A DNA stretch of 51,868 nucleotides from Candidatus Allofournierella merdigallinarum (GCA_019117205.1 DXAC01000086.1:1-51868); one strand, 5' to 3'; shown: positions 16,560 to 25,342, numbered from the stretch's first letter. Notes: generated from the letters alone by a model not told the origin. Numbers and translations: made by a program.

Positions 16560-18641
16560 ATGAACTACGCCAACACAAACATCCGCAACATCCTGGTGGC
16601 CGGCCACGCCGGCTGCGGCAAGACCACCCTGGTGGAGGCGCTGCTCTATTCCACCGGCGCGCTGGAGCGCATGGGCCGGGTGGAGGACGGCAACACCGTG
16701 AGCGATTTTGACCCCGAGGAGTCCAAGCGCCGCGCGTCGCTGAACCTGGCGCTGGTGCCCGTGGAGTACGAGGGCGTCAAGCTCAACTTCCTGGACGCCC
16801 CCGGCCTGTTCGACTTTGAGCTGGGCCAGTACGAGGGCGTGCAGGCCGCCGGCAGCGTGCTGATCGCCGTTTCGGCCCGTTCGGGTGTGACCGTTGGCGC
16901 GGAGAAAGCCTATCGCCTGGCTGAGAAGATGGGCCGCAGCCGGGTGGTGTTCGTCAGCAAGATGGACCTGGAGAACGCCAACTTCTACAAGATCCTGGAG
17001 GAGCTCAAGACCAAGTTCGGCCCCTCCGTGTGCCCCTGCGTGGTGCCCGCCCGCCAGGAGGACGGCACCATGCTCTATGTGAACCTGTTCAGCCAGAAAG
17101 CCTTTAAGTACGAGGGCGGCAAGCAGATCCAGGTGCCGCTGCCCGAGCTGGGTCACCGGCTGGACGGCCTGGTGGAGGCCATGAGCGAGGCCGTGGCCGA
17201 GACCGACGACGCGCTGATGGAGAAGTTCTTCTCCGGCGAGCCCTTTACCACCGAGGAGATCGTGGAGGGCCTGGCCAAGGGCTGCAAGAGCGGCATGATC
17301 ACCCCCGTGTTCTGCGGCAGCGCCGTGAACCTGCAGGCGCTGGATATGCTGCTGTACAACCTGAAAGTTTTGCTGCCCAGCCCCGCCGAGGTGAAGCCCC
17401 CCGTGGCCCGCACCGCCGCCGGCGACGAGGTGGAGCTGACCTGCGACCCGGCGGCCCCGGTGGCGGCCTATGTGTTCCGCACGGTGGCCGATCCCTTTGT
17501 GGGCAAGCTGAGCTACGTAAAGGTGTTCGCCGGCACCCTCACCGGCGACACCGCCCTGGTGAACGCCCGCACCGGCGAGCCCGAGCGCTTCGGCAAGCTG
17601 CTGAGCATCCGGGGCAAAAAGCAGACCGACGTGGACGCCATCGGCGCCGGCGATATCGGCGCGGTGACCAAGCTGTCCGGCGCCCAGACGGGCGACACCC
17701 TGTGCGAGGCCGCCCGGGTGGCGGCGCTGCCCGCCGCCGTCTTCCCCAACGCCACCCTGTCCATGGCCATCCGGGTCACCAAGAAAGGGGACGAGGGTAA
17801 GATCGGCACCGCCCTGGCCCGCCTGATGGAGGAGGACCGCACCCTGGCCTACCGGGTGGACGCGGAGACCGGCCAGCAGATCGTGGCCGGCCTGGGCGAG
17901 CAGCATCTGGACGTGGTGGTGGCCAAGCTCAAGGCCAAGTTCGGCGTGGACGTGGAGCTCACCGCCCCCCGTGTGGCCTACCGTGAGTCCGTCCGCAAAA
18001 AGTGCAAGGCCCAGGGCCGGCACAAAAAGCAGACCGGCGGCCACGGCCAGTTCGGCGACGTGTGGATCGAGTTCGAGCCCTGCGACAGCGAGGAGCTGGT
18101 GTTTGAGGAGAAAGTGTTCGGCGGCAGCGTGCCCAAGAACTACTTCCCCGCGGTGGAAAAGGGCCTGCGCCAGGCCTCGAAGCACGGCGTGCTGGCCGGC
18201 TACCCGGTGGTGGGCCTGAAAGCCACCCTGCTGGACGGCAGCTACCATCCGGTGGACTCCAGCGAAATGGCCTTTATCATGGCGGCCAAGCTGGCCTACA
18301 AGGCGGCCCTGCCGGAGGCCGGCCCGGTGATCCTGGAGCCCTTTGGCACCCTGCGCGCCCACGTGCCCGGCGACAACACCGGCGACATCATGGGCGATGT
18401 GACCAAGCGCCGGGGCCGGGTGCTGGGCATGAGCCCGGACGAGGACGGCCTGCAGACGGTGGAGGCGGAGGTGCCCCTGGCCGAGATGCAGGACTTCACC
18501 ACCTTTATGCGGCAGCTCACCCAGGGCCGCGGACACTTCACCCTGGAGTTCGTCCGCTACGAGCCCCTGCCCTCGAACCTGGAGGGCAAGGTCATCGAAG
18601 AGGCGAAGAAGCTGGGCAACGGCGCCGAGGAAGAGGAATAA
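16560..18641 (+). CDS. Elongation factor G-like GTPase (EF-G2/FusA2 type)
   Basis: Five-domain translational GTPase of 693 residues related to EF-G. The P-loop is [10 protein letters not shown] (15-24) and G4 is SKMD in place of NKMD. The G3 motif is DAPGLFDF (79-86): the catalytic His of EF-G (DTPGH) is Leu83, as in the EF-G2 subgroup where this position is not His. Domain IV-V sequences ([28 protein letters not shown]) are intact. The gene is separate from the str operon, so it is a paralogue rather than the main fusA. Role of EF-G2 proteins is not settled. AGAGAGG lies 11-12 bases before ATG 16560. Confidence 0.88.
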   Translation: MNYANTNIRNILVAGHAGCGKTTLVEALLYSTGALERMGRVEDGNTVSDFDPEESKRRASLNLALVPVEYEGVKLNFLDAPGLFDFELGQYEGVQAAGSVLIAVSARSGVTVGAEKAYRLAEKMGRSRVVFVSKMDLENANFYKILEELKTKFGPSVCPCVVPARQEDGTMLYVNLFSQKAFKYEGGKQIQVPLPELGHRLDGLVEAMSEAVAETDDALMEKFFSGEPFTTEEIVEGLAKGCKSGMITPVFCGSAVNLQALDMLLYNLKVLLPSPAEVKPPVARTAAGDEVELTCDPAAPVAAYVFRTVADPFVGKLSYVKVFAGTLTGDTALVNARTGEPERFGKLLSIRGKKQTDVDAIGAGDIGAVTKLSGAQTGDTLCEAARVAALPAAVFPNATLSMAIRVTKKGDEGKIGTALARLMEEDRTLAYRVDAETGQQIVAGLGEQHLDVVVAKLKAKFGVDVELTAPRVAYRESVRKKCKAQGRHKKQTGGHGQFGDVWIEFEPCDSEELVFEEKVFGGSVPKNYFPAVEKGLRQASKHGVLAGYPVVGLKATLLDGSYHPVDSSEMAFIMAAKLAYKAALPEAGPVILEPFGTLRAHVPGDNTGDIMGDVTKRRGRVLGMSPDEDGLQTVEAEVPLAEMQDFTTFMRQLTQGRGHFTLEFVRYEPLPSNLEGKVIEEAKKLGNGAEEEE

Positions 18642-18649
18642 AAACGCAG

Positions 18650-18683
18650 GCGGCCGCCGGGGCATACAGGCCCCGGCGGCCGC
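18650..18683 (+). terminator. Strong G/C hairpin after the EF-G paralogue
   Basis: GCGGCCGCCGGGGC (18650-18663) pairs with GCCCCGGCGGCCGC (18670-18683) around ATACAG. There is no T-tract, so it may stabilise the mRNA 3' end or terminate together with the next hairpin. Confidence 0.55.
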
Positions 18684-18705
18684 ATATACTGGAACAGGCA
18701 AAGGC

Positions 18706-18749
18706 AAAACGACCCACTGGTGGCGCAGAGCTGGCGGCGGGTCGTTTTT
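18706..18749 (+). terminator. Intrinsic terminator upstream of greA
   Basis: AAAACGACCC pairs with GGGTCGTTTT around a partly self-paired 23-base interior, ending in TTTTT. It separates the EF-G paralogue from the greA promoter. Confidence 0.75.
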
Positions 18750-18808
18750 GCCCGCGTCAAAAATCAAAGACAGTTTTTGGCGAAATGGCTGAAAACTGGC
18801 AACCAATA

Positions 18809-18837
18809 TTGACACGGAATGTGAAACCGGATATACT
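18809..18837 (+). promoter_or_regulatory. greA promoter
   Basis: TTGACA (18809-18814), 17-base spacer and TATACT (18832-18837): a near-consensus sigma-A promoter about 95 bases before the greA start. The leader includes GGACGCCCTG and CAGGGCGTCC, a perfect hairpin at 18848-18871 with no T-tract. Confidence 0.88.
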
Positions 18838-18934
18838 TCTACAATTAGGACGCCCTGTTGCCAGGGCGTCCCATTCCAATCAGGGAATGACCCCGCGCCG
18901 GTGCGCGAACATCAACGGTAGGGAGCATATAGAA

Positions 18935-19420
18935 ATGAGCATGAAAGAGATCGTCATTACCCGGGCCGGCCTGGCCGCGCTGGAGAGCGAGCTGGAGGAA
19001 CTGAAGACCGTTCGCCGCAAGGACGTGGCGGAGAAGATCAAGGTGGCCCGCGGCTTCGGCGATTTGTCCGAGAACAGCGAGTACGACGAGGCGAAGAACG
19101 AGCAGGGCTTCATCGAGAGCCGCATCGCCCAGCTGGAGAGGATGCTCAAACACGCCCGCGTCATCGACAACGACGAGCTGAGCCTGGAACATGTGGCGGT
19201 GGGCACCCATGTGAAGATCGAGGACGAGGACGGCGAGGTGGAGGAGTACGACATCACCGGCTCCACCGAGGCGGACCCGATGAACGGCAAGATCAGCGAC
19301 GAGAGCCCGGTGGGCGCGGGCCTGCTGGGCAAAAAGGCGGGGGAGACCGCCGAGATCACCCTGCCCGGCGGCGCCACCGTGGCGTTCAAGGTGCTGGAGA
19401 TCACCCGGGCGGCCATCTGA
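18935..19420 (+). CDS. greA: Transcription elongation factor GreA
   Basis: Rescues backtracked RNA polymerase by stimulating cleavage of the nascent RNA in the secondary channel. The 161-residue product has the N-terminal antiparallel coiled coil, with the acidic tip [13 protein letters not shown] (about 44-56), and the C-terminal FKBP-like domain ([14 protein letters not shown]). ATG 18935 is preceded by AGGGAGC; the ATG at 18941 is an alternative. It is alone between a strong promoter and a terminator. Confidence 0.96.
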   Translation: MSMKEIVITRAGLAALESELEELKTVRRKDVAEKIKVARGFGDLSENSEYDEAKNEQGFIESRIAQLERMLKHARVIDNDELSLEHVAVGTHVKIEDEDGEVEEYDITGSTEADPMNGKISDESPVGAGLLGKKAGETAEITLPGGATVAFKVLEITRAAI

Positions 19421-19457
19421 GGCCCCAAAATGCCGCAAAAAAACAAAGATTTTCCAC

Positions 19458-19485
19458 AAAAACAGGTGCCACGGCACCTGTTTTT
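19458..19485 (+). terminator. greA intrinsic terminator
   Basis: AAAACAGGTGCC (19459-19470) pairs perfectly with GGCACCTGTTTT around a very small loop, and ends in TTTTT (19481-19485). It abuts the lysS promoter. Confidence 0.92.
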
Positions 19486-19486
19486 G

Positions 19487-19495
19487 TGCTATAAT
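19487..19495 (+). promoter_or_regulatory. lysS promoter (extended -10)
   Basis: TGCTATAAT is a perfect extended -10 directly after the greA terminator. The -35 position falls inside the hairpin and is poor. Start of lysS is about 55 bases downstream. Confidence 0.75.
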
Positions 19496-19554
19496 AGTCG
19501 TTACTGCAAGCAAGGGCCGCCCGGCGGCCGTTTTACCACAAAGGAGAGGAACAC

Positions 19555-21531
19555 ATGGCACAGACGAACCAGACTCCGGCCGAGGCCGGGGAGATGACCC
19601 AGCAGGAATACAGCGAGCTGGTGGCCATCCGCCGCCAGAAGCTGGCGGAGCTGCAGCAGGCGGGCAAGGACCCGTTCCAGATCACCAAATGGCCCCAGGC
19701 GGACTTTGCCGCCGAGATCAAGGCCAGCTTCCGGGACCTGCCGGAGGACGCCGCCCCCGAAGATCACCGTCAGGTGTGCATGGCCGGGCGGATGATGAGC
19801 AAGCGGCTGATGGGCAAGGCCAGCTTTGCCGACCTGCGGGACACCACCGGCAACATCCAGATGTATGTCAAGCGGGACGACGTGGGCGTCGAGAGCTACC
19901 AGGAGTTCAAAAAGTTTGACATCGGCGACATCGTGGGGGTGCGGGGCTATGTGTTCCGCACCAAGATGGGCGAGATCAGCGTGCATGTCACCGAAGTGGT
20001 GCTGCTCTCCAAGAGCCTTTTGCCCCTGCCGGAGAAGTTCCACGGCCTGAAAGACCAGGAGACCCGCTACCGTCAGCGGTATGTGGACCTGATCGTCAAC
20101 CCCGGGGTACGCCGCGCCTTTGAGGTGCGCAGCCGGTTCATCCGCTTCATGCGCCGCTATCTGGACGAGCGGGACTACATGGAGGTGGAGACCCCTGTGC
20201 TGAACACCATCGCCGGCGGCGCGGCGGCCCGGCCTTTCATCACCCACCACAACACCCTGGACATTGATATGTACCTGCGCATCGCCACCGAGCTGCCCTT
20301 GAAGCGGCTGATCATCGGCGGCATCGACCGGGTGTACGAGATCGGGCGCATCTTCCGCAACGAGGGCATGGACCCCAAGCACAACCCGGAGTTCACCACC
20401 GTGGAGCTGTACGAGGCCTACGCCGACTTCCACACCATGATGGACATCGCCGAGGGCATCCTCTCCGGCGCGGCCAAGGAGATCCTGGGCACCTACCAGG
20501 TGCAGTGGCAGGGGGAGGACATCGACCTGACCCCCGGCTGGCGCCGGCTGACCATGGTGGACGCGGTGCGGGAGTACGCCGGGGTGGACTTTGCCGCCAT
20601 TTCGGACGACGCCGAAGCCGTTGCCGCCGCGAAAGCCATCGGGGTGGAGCTGGCGGACGCCGCCGAGAAGACCTGGGGCAACGCCCTGTATGCCTGCTTT
20701 GACCAAAAGGTGGAGGAAAAGCTGGTGCAGCCCACCTTTATCACCATGTACCCGGTGGAAGTGTCGCCCCTGACCAAGCGCAGCCCGGCGGACCCCCGCC
20801 TCACCGAGCGGTTCGAGCTGTTCATCTGCCGCAGCGAGCTGGCCAACGCCTACTCGGAGCTCAACGACCCCATCGACCAGCGCCAGCGCTTTGAAAAGCA
20901 GGTGGAGCAGCGGGAGCGGGGCGACGAGGAGACCGAGATGATGGACGAGGATTTCCTCACCGCCATGGAGTACGGTATGCCCCCCACGGGCGGCATGGGC
21001 ATGGGCATCGACCGGTGCGTCATGTTGCTCACCGGCAGCACCTCCATCCGGGACGTGATCCTCTTCCCCACGATGAAGCCCATCGACAAGCCCCAGGCCG
21101 CCCGCAAGGCGGCCGCCCAGCGCCCCGCGCCCGCCGCGGCGGCCAGTGAGCCCATCGACTTCTCCAAGGTGGAGGTCGAGCCGCTGTTCGCCGATTTTGT
21201 GGACTTTGAGACCTTCTCCAGGTCCGACTTCCGGGCGGTGAAGATCAAGGAGTGCACGGCGGTGCCCAAGAGCAAGAAGCTGCTCCGCTTCCTGCTGGAC
21301 GACGGCACCGGCACCGACCGGGTCATCCTCAGCGGCATCCACGAATACTACCAGCCGGAGGAGCTGGTGGGCAAAACGGCCATCGCCATCGTCAACCTGC
21401 CTCCCCGCAAGATGATGGGCATCGACTCCTGCGGTATGCTCATCAGCGCCGTTCACCAGGAAGCGGGGGAGGAGAAGCTCCACCTGCTCATGGTGGACGA
21501 CCACATCCCCGCGGGCGCGAAGCTTTACTAA
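19555..21531 (+). CDS. lysS: Lysine--tRNA ligase with C-terminal tRNA-binding (EMAPII/Trbp111) domain
   Basis: Class II lysyl-tRNA synthetase of 658 residues, about 150 longer than the E. coli enzyme. An N-terminal OB-fold anticodon domain is followed by the class II motifs: motif 1 around RFIRFMRRYLDERDYMEVET, motif 2 RVYEIGRIFRNEGMD, motif 3 GMGMGIDRCVMLL. After a Pro/Ala linker (about 520-540) comes a Trbp111-like domain (SDFRAVKIKECTAVPKSKKL to the C-terminus), normally found as the dimerising tail of MetRS. AAAGGAGAGG precedes ATG 19555. The extra domain should raise tRNA affinity. Confidence 0.94.
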   Translation: MAQTNQTPAEAGEMTQQEYSELVAIRRQKLAELQQAGKDPFQITKWPQADFAAEIKASFRDLPEDAAPEDHRQVCMAGRMMSKRLMGKASFADLRDTTGNIQMYVKRDDVGVESYQEFKKFDIGDIVGVRGYVFRTKMGEISVHVTEVVLLSKSLLPLPEKFHGLKDQETRYRQRYVDLIVNPGVRRAFEVRSRFIRFMRRYLDERDYMEVETPVLNTIAGGAAARPFITHHNTLDIDMYLRIATELPLKRLIIGGIDRVYEIGRIFRNEGMDPKHNPEFTTVELYEAYADFHTMMDIAEGILSGAAKEILGTYQVQWQGEDIDLTPGWRRLTMVDAVREYAGVDFAAISDDAEAVAAAKAIGVELADAAEKTWGNALYACFDQKVEEKLVQPTFITMYPVEVSPLTKRSPADPRLTERFELFICRSELANAYSELNDPIDQRQRFEKQVEQRERGDEETEMMDEDFLTAMEYGMPPTGGMGMGIDRCVMLLTGSTSIRDVILFPTMKPIDKPQAARKAAAQRPAPAAAASEPIDFSKVEVEPLFADFVDFETFSRSDFRAVKIKECTAVPKSKKLLRFLLDDGTGTDRVILSGIHEYYQPEELVGKTAIAIVNLPPRKMMGIDSCGMLISAVHQEAGEEKLHLLMVDDHIPAGAKLY

Positions 21532-21536
21532 ACCGC

Positions 21537-21571
21537 AAAAGGGCGTCCTGAGCCATTGGGACGCCCTTTCC
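21537..21571 (+). terminator. Intrinsic terminator between lysS and the patatin gene
   Basis: AAAGGGCGTCC pairs with GGACGCCCTTT around TGAGCCATTG. Only 30 bases separate it from the next start codon and no promoter is visible there, so the downstream gene probably depends on readthrough. Confidence 0.85.
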
Positions 21572-21599
21572 ATGCAAAACGGAAAGAGGCGAAAGGACC

Positions 21600-22445
21600 A
21601 TGAAGACCGGGCTTGTGCTGGAGGGCGGCGCCATGCGGGGCATGTTCACCGCCGGCGTGCTGGACGTCTTCCTCGCCGCCGGCGTGAAAGCCGACGAGGT
21701 GGTGGGCGTCTCCGCCGGGGCGCTGTTCGGGGTGAACTATCTCTCCGGCCAGGCGGGGCGGGCGGTGCGCTACAACAAGCGCTTCAACGGCGACAGGAAC
21801 TACATGGGCCTGCGGCCTTTGCTGAAAGAGGGCAACCTGTTCAGCACTTCCTACGCCTATGACCTGGTGCCCCGCAGGCTGGACCCGTTCGACGACGAGG
21901 CCTTTCAAAAAAGCGGCGTGCCCTTTTTCGCGGTGGTCACCGACGTGGACACCGGCGAGGCGCGGTATATGCAGGTGAAGAGCGTCTTTGACCAGATGGA
22001 TGTGCTGCGGGCCTCCGGCTCCATGCCCTTTGTCTCCCGGCCGGTGGAGCTGGGCGGGCGGCGGTATCTGGACGGCGGCGTTTCGGACAGCATCCCCTAT
22101 GAATGGATGGCCGCCCGGGGCTGCGACAAGCTGATCGTGGTGCTCACCAGGGAGGCGGCGTACCGGAAGACCCCCATGAACCCGGCCATGGTGCGGCTGC
22201 TGGGGGTCAAATACCCCGCCCTGGCCCGGCGGCTGGCCGCCCGCCACGCCGACTACAACCGGGCGCTGGAAAAGCTGGAGCGCTGGCAAAAAGAGGGGCG
22301 GGCCTTTGTGATCCGCCCATCGGCCAAAACGCCCATCGGCCGCATCGAGACCGACCCGGACAAGCTCCAGCAGGTCTACGACCTGGGCCGGGCGGACGGC
22401 AAGGCCTGCCTGCCCGCCCTGCGGGCCTACCTGGCCCGGCAGTGA
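21600..22445 (+). CDS. Patatin-like phospholipase family protein
   Basis: Product of 281 residues with the Ser-Asp dyad of patatins: oxyanion loop GGAMRGMFTAGVLD, nucleophile elbow GVSAG (Ser38) and DGGVSDSIP with the catalytic Asp. The length and motifs match the bacterial YjjU/RssA-like group, which hydrolyses lysophospholipids or acyl esters in the cytoplasm. No signal peptide. Start ATG 21600 follows a GAGG/AAAGGA stretch. It lies between lysS and ruvX; functional linkage is not evident. Confidence 0.9.
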   Translation: MKTGLVLEGGAMRGMFTAGVLDVFLAAGVKADEVVGVSAGALFGVNYLSGQAGRAVRYNKRFNGDRNYMGLRPLLKEGNLFSTSYAYDLVPRRLDPFDDEAFQKSGVPFFAVVTDVDTGEARYMQVKSVFDQMDVLRASGSMPFVSRPVELGGRRYLDGGVSDSIPYEWMAARGCDKLIVVLTREAAYRKTPMNPAMVRLLGVKYPALARRLAARHADYNRALEKLERWQKEGRAFVIRPSAKTPIGRIETDPDKLQQVYDLGRADGKACLPALRAYLARQ

Positions 22446-22478
22446 GGGCGGCAAAACATCAGGAGAGGAGCCGAGCAG

Positions 22479-22913
22479 ATGAAGATCATGGCAGTGGACT
22501 ACGGCGACGCCCGCACGGGCCTTGCCGTCTGCGACCGCACAGAGTTCCTGGCCAGCCCCGTTGGCCAGATCGAGGAGAAGAGCATGGCCAAGGTGGCGGA
22601 GAAGATCATCTACGCCAGCCGGGAGTACGGGGTGGGGATGATCGTCATCGGCCTGCCCAAAAACATGGACGGCACCGAGGGCGCCCGGGCCGAAAAGACC
22701 CGCAAGCTGGCCGTCCTGGTGGAGCTTGGGGCGAACCTGCCCATCGTTTTGTGGGACGAGCGGCGCACCACCATCACCGCCGCGGCGCAGCTTTCCGAGG
22801 CGGGCAGCTTTGGCAAAAAGCGCAAGGGCAAGCTGGACGCGGTGAGCGCCGCCGTGATCCTGGACAGCTTCCTGGCCTGGCGGAAAAACCACCCGGGCGA
22901 GACCCAGCCGTGA
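22479..22913 (+). CDS. ruvX: YqgF/RuvX family pre-16S rRNA nuclease (putative Holliday junction resolvase)
   Basis: RNase H-fold protein of 144 residues. The acidic active-site elements are present: DYGDARTG near the start, IGLPKNMDG, LWDERRTT and DAVSAAVILDSFL at the end. Known members mature the 5' end of 16S rRNA; a resolvase role was proposed earlier. AGGAGAGGAG precedes ATG 22479. It is followed by a terminator. In many Firmicutes it neighbours alaS/yrzL genes, which are absent here. Confidence 0.93.
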   Translation: MKIMAVDYGDARTGLAVCDRTEFLASPVGQIEEKSMAKVAEKIIYASREYGVGMIVIGLPKNMDGTEGARAEKTRKLAVLVELGANLPIVLWDERRTTITAAAQLSEAGSFGKKRKGKLDAVSAAVILDSFLAWRKNHPGETQP

Positions 22914-22953
22914 ACCCGGCGCCCTTGCAACAGGCAAAATACCGTATTTCGCA

Positions 22954-22982
22954 GCCCGCGCCGGCCGGCGCGGGCCTTTTTT
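22954..22982 (+). terminator. ruvX intrinsic terminator
   Basis: GCCCGCGCCGG abuts CCGGCGCGGGC, followed by six T. Confidence 0.92.
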
Positions 22983-22987
22983 GCGAA

Positions 22988-23043
22988 AAAGCCGCCGGAA
23001 AGGGGATTTTTTCCTTACCCGGCGGCTTTAAACGTGCTATAAT
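22988..23043 (+). promoter_or_regulatory. CarD-gene promoter with inverted repeat over the -35
   Basis: An extended -10 TGCTATAAT (TATAAT at 23038-23043) has a weak -35 (TTACCC, 23015-23020). An 11-bp inverted repeat, AAAGCCGCCGG (22988-22998) and CCGGCGGCTTT (23019-23029), brackets the -35 region and could be an operator or a weak second terminator. Confidence 0.65.
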
Positions 23044-23159
23044 ATTTATATAGTATCGGCGCGGCGCACCCTGCCCGCGCCCCAGGCGAAAGAGCAAGGA
23101 CGAGGAAGAACAGCAGCGGAAACGGCGCGCAAGCGCCCGGCGAAAGATGGAGGATGCGT

Positions 23160-23669
23160 ATGTACCAGCCCGGGGAGATGATCGTTTACGGAGGCGCGGG
23201 GATCTGCAGGGTGGAGGAGGTATCCCTGAAGCCCCAGGTGGGCGGCGGCGGCCAGGCGCTGTACTACACCCTGACGCCGCTGTTCGGCAGCGGCCGGGTG
23301 TTCATCCCGGTGGACACCCAGGTGTACATGCGCCCGGTGATCACCGGCGAGGAGGCCCGGGACCTGATCCAGCGTATGCCGGACATCGAGCCGGAAAACT
23401 GCGCCGGGCTGGACCAGCGGGCGCTGGCGGAGCACTACCGAGGCCTTTTGCACACCTACCAGTGTGAGTCGCTGGTGAAGATCATCAAGGCGGTGTATCT
23501 GAAAGGCCAGGCGGCCGCCCAAAAGGGCAAAAAGCTGGGCAAGACCGACCAGCAGTTCATGAAGCGGGCGGAGGAGTTCCTCTATGAGGAGCTCTCGGTG
23601 GCGCTGGAGATGCCCAAGGAACAGGTGAAAGACCACATCCTGCAAACGCTGGAGCCCGCCGTGCTGTAA
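23160..23669 (+). CDS. CarD/CdnL family RNA polymerase-binding regulator
   Basis: Product of 169 residues. The N-terminal Tudor-like RNA polymerase-interacting domain (MYQPGEMIVYGGAGICRVEE; YYTLTPLFGSGRVFIPVD) is followed by an all-helical C-terminal domain ending in RAEEFLYEELSVALEM. CarD-like proteins bind the polymerase beta lobe and stabilise open complexes at rRNA and other promoters. ATG 23160 is chosen because GGAGG lies 6 bases upstream; an ATG at 23154 directly touches it. It has its own promoter. Confidence 0.92.
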   Translation: MYQPGEMIVYGGAGICRVEEVSLKPQVGGGGQALYYTLTPLFGSGRVFIPVDTQVYMRPVITGEEARDLIQRMPDIEPENCAGLDQRALAEHYRGLLHTYQCESLVKIIKAVYLKGQAAAQKGKKLGKTDQQFMKRAEEFLYEELSVALEMPKEQVKDHILQTLEPAVL

Positions 23670-23674
23670 AAGGG

Positions 23675-23765
23675 GAAGCGCGCCGTGAAGCTGAAAACAG
23701 CTCTTCACATCGGATGGGCGGGCGCTTACCGCGCTGCGGTTTTTCCCGCGGCTGCTTTTTAAAAG
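23675..23765 (+). other. Structured 3' region after the CarD gene
   Basis: Within the 284-base spacer 23670-23953, GTGAAGCTG/CAGCTcTTCAC (23685-23708) forms a hairpin enclosed by AAGCGC/GCGCTT. It is followed by ACCGC-GCT-GCGGTTTTT and a second T-tract at 23756-23760. It probably ends the CarD transcript; a small RNA cannot be excluded. I see no gene between 23766 and 23913. Confidence 0.45.
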
Positions 23766-23913
23766 GGAGATATTGTTGTATCTGTGCGTGAATACCCCCT
23801 TGTTTTGCCGGGTTTCCCGCTCATCTTCTGCCGCCGCCCCATTGCAGGCGCTATTTGCACACAGCGGCGAAGTACTGCCCCCGCTGCGGCGGGGAGCCTG
23901 GCCCGTACACACA

Positions 23914-23950
23914 GAAAAAAGAGCCCTCCCGCGGGAGGGCTCTTTTTGTG
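23914..23950. terminator. Bidirectional terminator at the end of the CLC gene
   Basis: AGAGCCCTCCC and GGGAGGGCTCT pair around CGC, with A6 before and T5 after. It serves the minus-strand CLC gene ending at 23954 and any plus-strand readthrough. Confidence 0.92.
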
Positions 23951-23953
23951 CGT

Positions 23954-25240
23954 TCAGTGGCAGTAGGACTCCACCGGCTTTTCCGGCGGGGGATTGGCCA
24001 GCTTGGGGCCCAGGGTCATCTGGCTGGAATAGAGACTGTAATTGCCGCTGAGCAGGTAGCTCACCGCGCAGACCAGCAGATACAGCAGCAGCGGCTCGGC
24101 GCCGAACAGCTCCACCCCCAACAGGATGCTGGCAAAGGGGCAGTTGGTCACCGCGCAGAACGTGGCCACCAGCGCCAGCGCCGCGGCCAGGCCCGGGTCC
24201 AGCCCCAGCAGCGGCCCCACCAGGCAGCCGAAAGTGGAGCCCACGAAAAAGGTGGGCACGATCTCGCCGCCCCGGAAGCCGCATCCCAGGGTGATGGCGG
24301 TGAGAGCCAGCTTGAGGAGAAAGGCCGCCGGATGCACCAGCTCCCCCTCGCAGATGGCCTTTTCCACCACGTCCATGCCCGCGCCGTTGTAGGCCCGGCT
24401 GCCCACCGCCAGGGTGAACAGGATGATCAGCCCGCTGCCCACCAGGATCCGCAGGTACTGGTTTTTCAGCTTTGTCTGGTACAGGTGGCTGGACAGGTGC
24501 ATCACCGCGCAGAACAGGATGCCCACCACCGCGCATCCCACCCCCAGCAGCAGCGCCCGCCAGGCGTTGTCAAAGCCCAGGGCGGCCGCCCCGTGCACCG
24601 CGAACCGCTCGGGCACCGTGCCCAGTGCCACCGCCGTGCCGTAGGATACAAGGCTGGCCAGCGCGCAGGGCAGCAGGGCCGCGTGGTAGACCACCCCCAC
24701 GCAGATCACCTCCACACTGAACACCGCGGCGGTGAGCGGGGTGCCGAACAGGGCGGCGAACACCGCGCTCATGCCCGCCAGCACCATGATGCGCTGGTTT
24801 TTCTGGTCCAGCCGGAGCTTTTCCCCCAGCCAGCCGCCCATGCTGCCGCCAATCTGCAGCGCCGCGCCCTCACGGCCCGCGCTGCCCCCCAAAAGATGGG
24901 TGATAAAGGTGGCCATGATGATCAGCGGCGTCAGCCGCAGCGGCGCCCGTTTGCCCTGTTGGGCGCTTTCCAGCACCGCGTTGGTGCCCCGCTCGGTGCC
25001 CATGCGGCACAGGCGGTAGACAAATACGATCACCAGGCCGCCCACCGGCAGGAAATACAAAAGCCAGGGATCCGCCTGGCGCATCCGGGTGGCCCAGCTC
25101 ACCAGATGGAAAAAGGCGGCGCCCACCGCCCCGCAGGCCACCCCCGCGATGGAGGCGCATACCAGCCACATCGAAAAGGTGCGGGTGTAGGGCATCAGGC
25201 CCAGTTCCCATTTGCGCCGCAAGGTATCTTTCCAGTTCAT
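23954..25240 (-). CDS. CLC family chloride/fluoride channel or H+ antiporter
   Basis: Integral membrane protein of 428 residues with the CLC helix pattern. GGSAGREGAALQIGG carries the gating Glu of the GREG motif, and CGFRGGEIVPTFFVGS replaces the usual GxFxP filter loop. No GSGIP motif is seen; its place is taken by GTERGTNAVLES. These features resemble the EriC-F/sycA-like branch, which includes fluoride exporters, rather than classical chloride/proton exchangers; this is inference from motif memory. ATG 25240 is preceded by AAGGGGGAC. No fluoride riboswitch was found in the leader. Confidence 0.88.
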   Translation of the reverse strand: MNWKDTLRRKWELGLMPYTRTFSMWLVCASIAGVACGAVGAAFFHLVSWATRMRQADPWLLYFLPVGGLVIVFVYRLCRMGTERGTNAVLESAQQGKRAPLRLTPLIIMATFITHLLGGSAGREGAALQIGGSMGGWLGEKLRLDQKNQRIMVLAGMSAVFAALFGTPLTAAVFSVEVICVGVVYHAALLPCALASLVSYGTAVALGTVPERFAVHGAAALGFDNAWRALLLGVGCAVVGILFCAVMHLSSHLYQTKLKNQYLRILVGSGLIILFTLAVGSRAYNGAGMDVVEKAICEGELVHPAAFLLKLALTAITLGCGFRGGEIVPTFFVGSTFGCLVGPLLGLDPGLAAALALVATFCAVTNCPFASILLGVELFGAEPLLLYLLVCAVSYLLSGNYSLYSSQMTLGPKLANPPPEKPVESYCH

Positions 25241-25271
25241 CCGCTTGTCCCCCTTATTCAAAACCTTATCT

Positions 25272-25299
25272 ATCATAGCATAGGAAACGCCGCCGTCAA
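25272..25299 (-). promoter_or_regulatory. CLC gene promoter
   Basis: Minus-strand TTGACG (25299-25294), 16-base spacer, TATGAT (25277-25272), about 32 bases before the start codon. Confidence 0.72.
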
Positions 25300-25313
25300 G
25301 CCCCGCGCCCCCC

Positions 25314-25342
25314 TTTTCATCCGCCGGCGGATGTGGTATGAT
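25314..25342 (+). promoter_or_regulatory. DUF1836 gene promoter
   Basis: TTTTCA (25314-25319), 17-base spacer and TATGAT (25337-25342) preceded by TG (extended -10). It is divergent from the CLC promoter, with -35 boxes about 15 bases apart. Confidence 0.65.

Noticed and set aside
19421-19554. T-box or lysine riboswitch before lysS
   Set aside because: The spacer is only 134 bases, is mostly the greA terminator and the lysS promoter, and lacks the T-box sequence.
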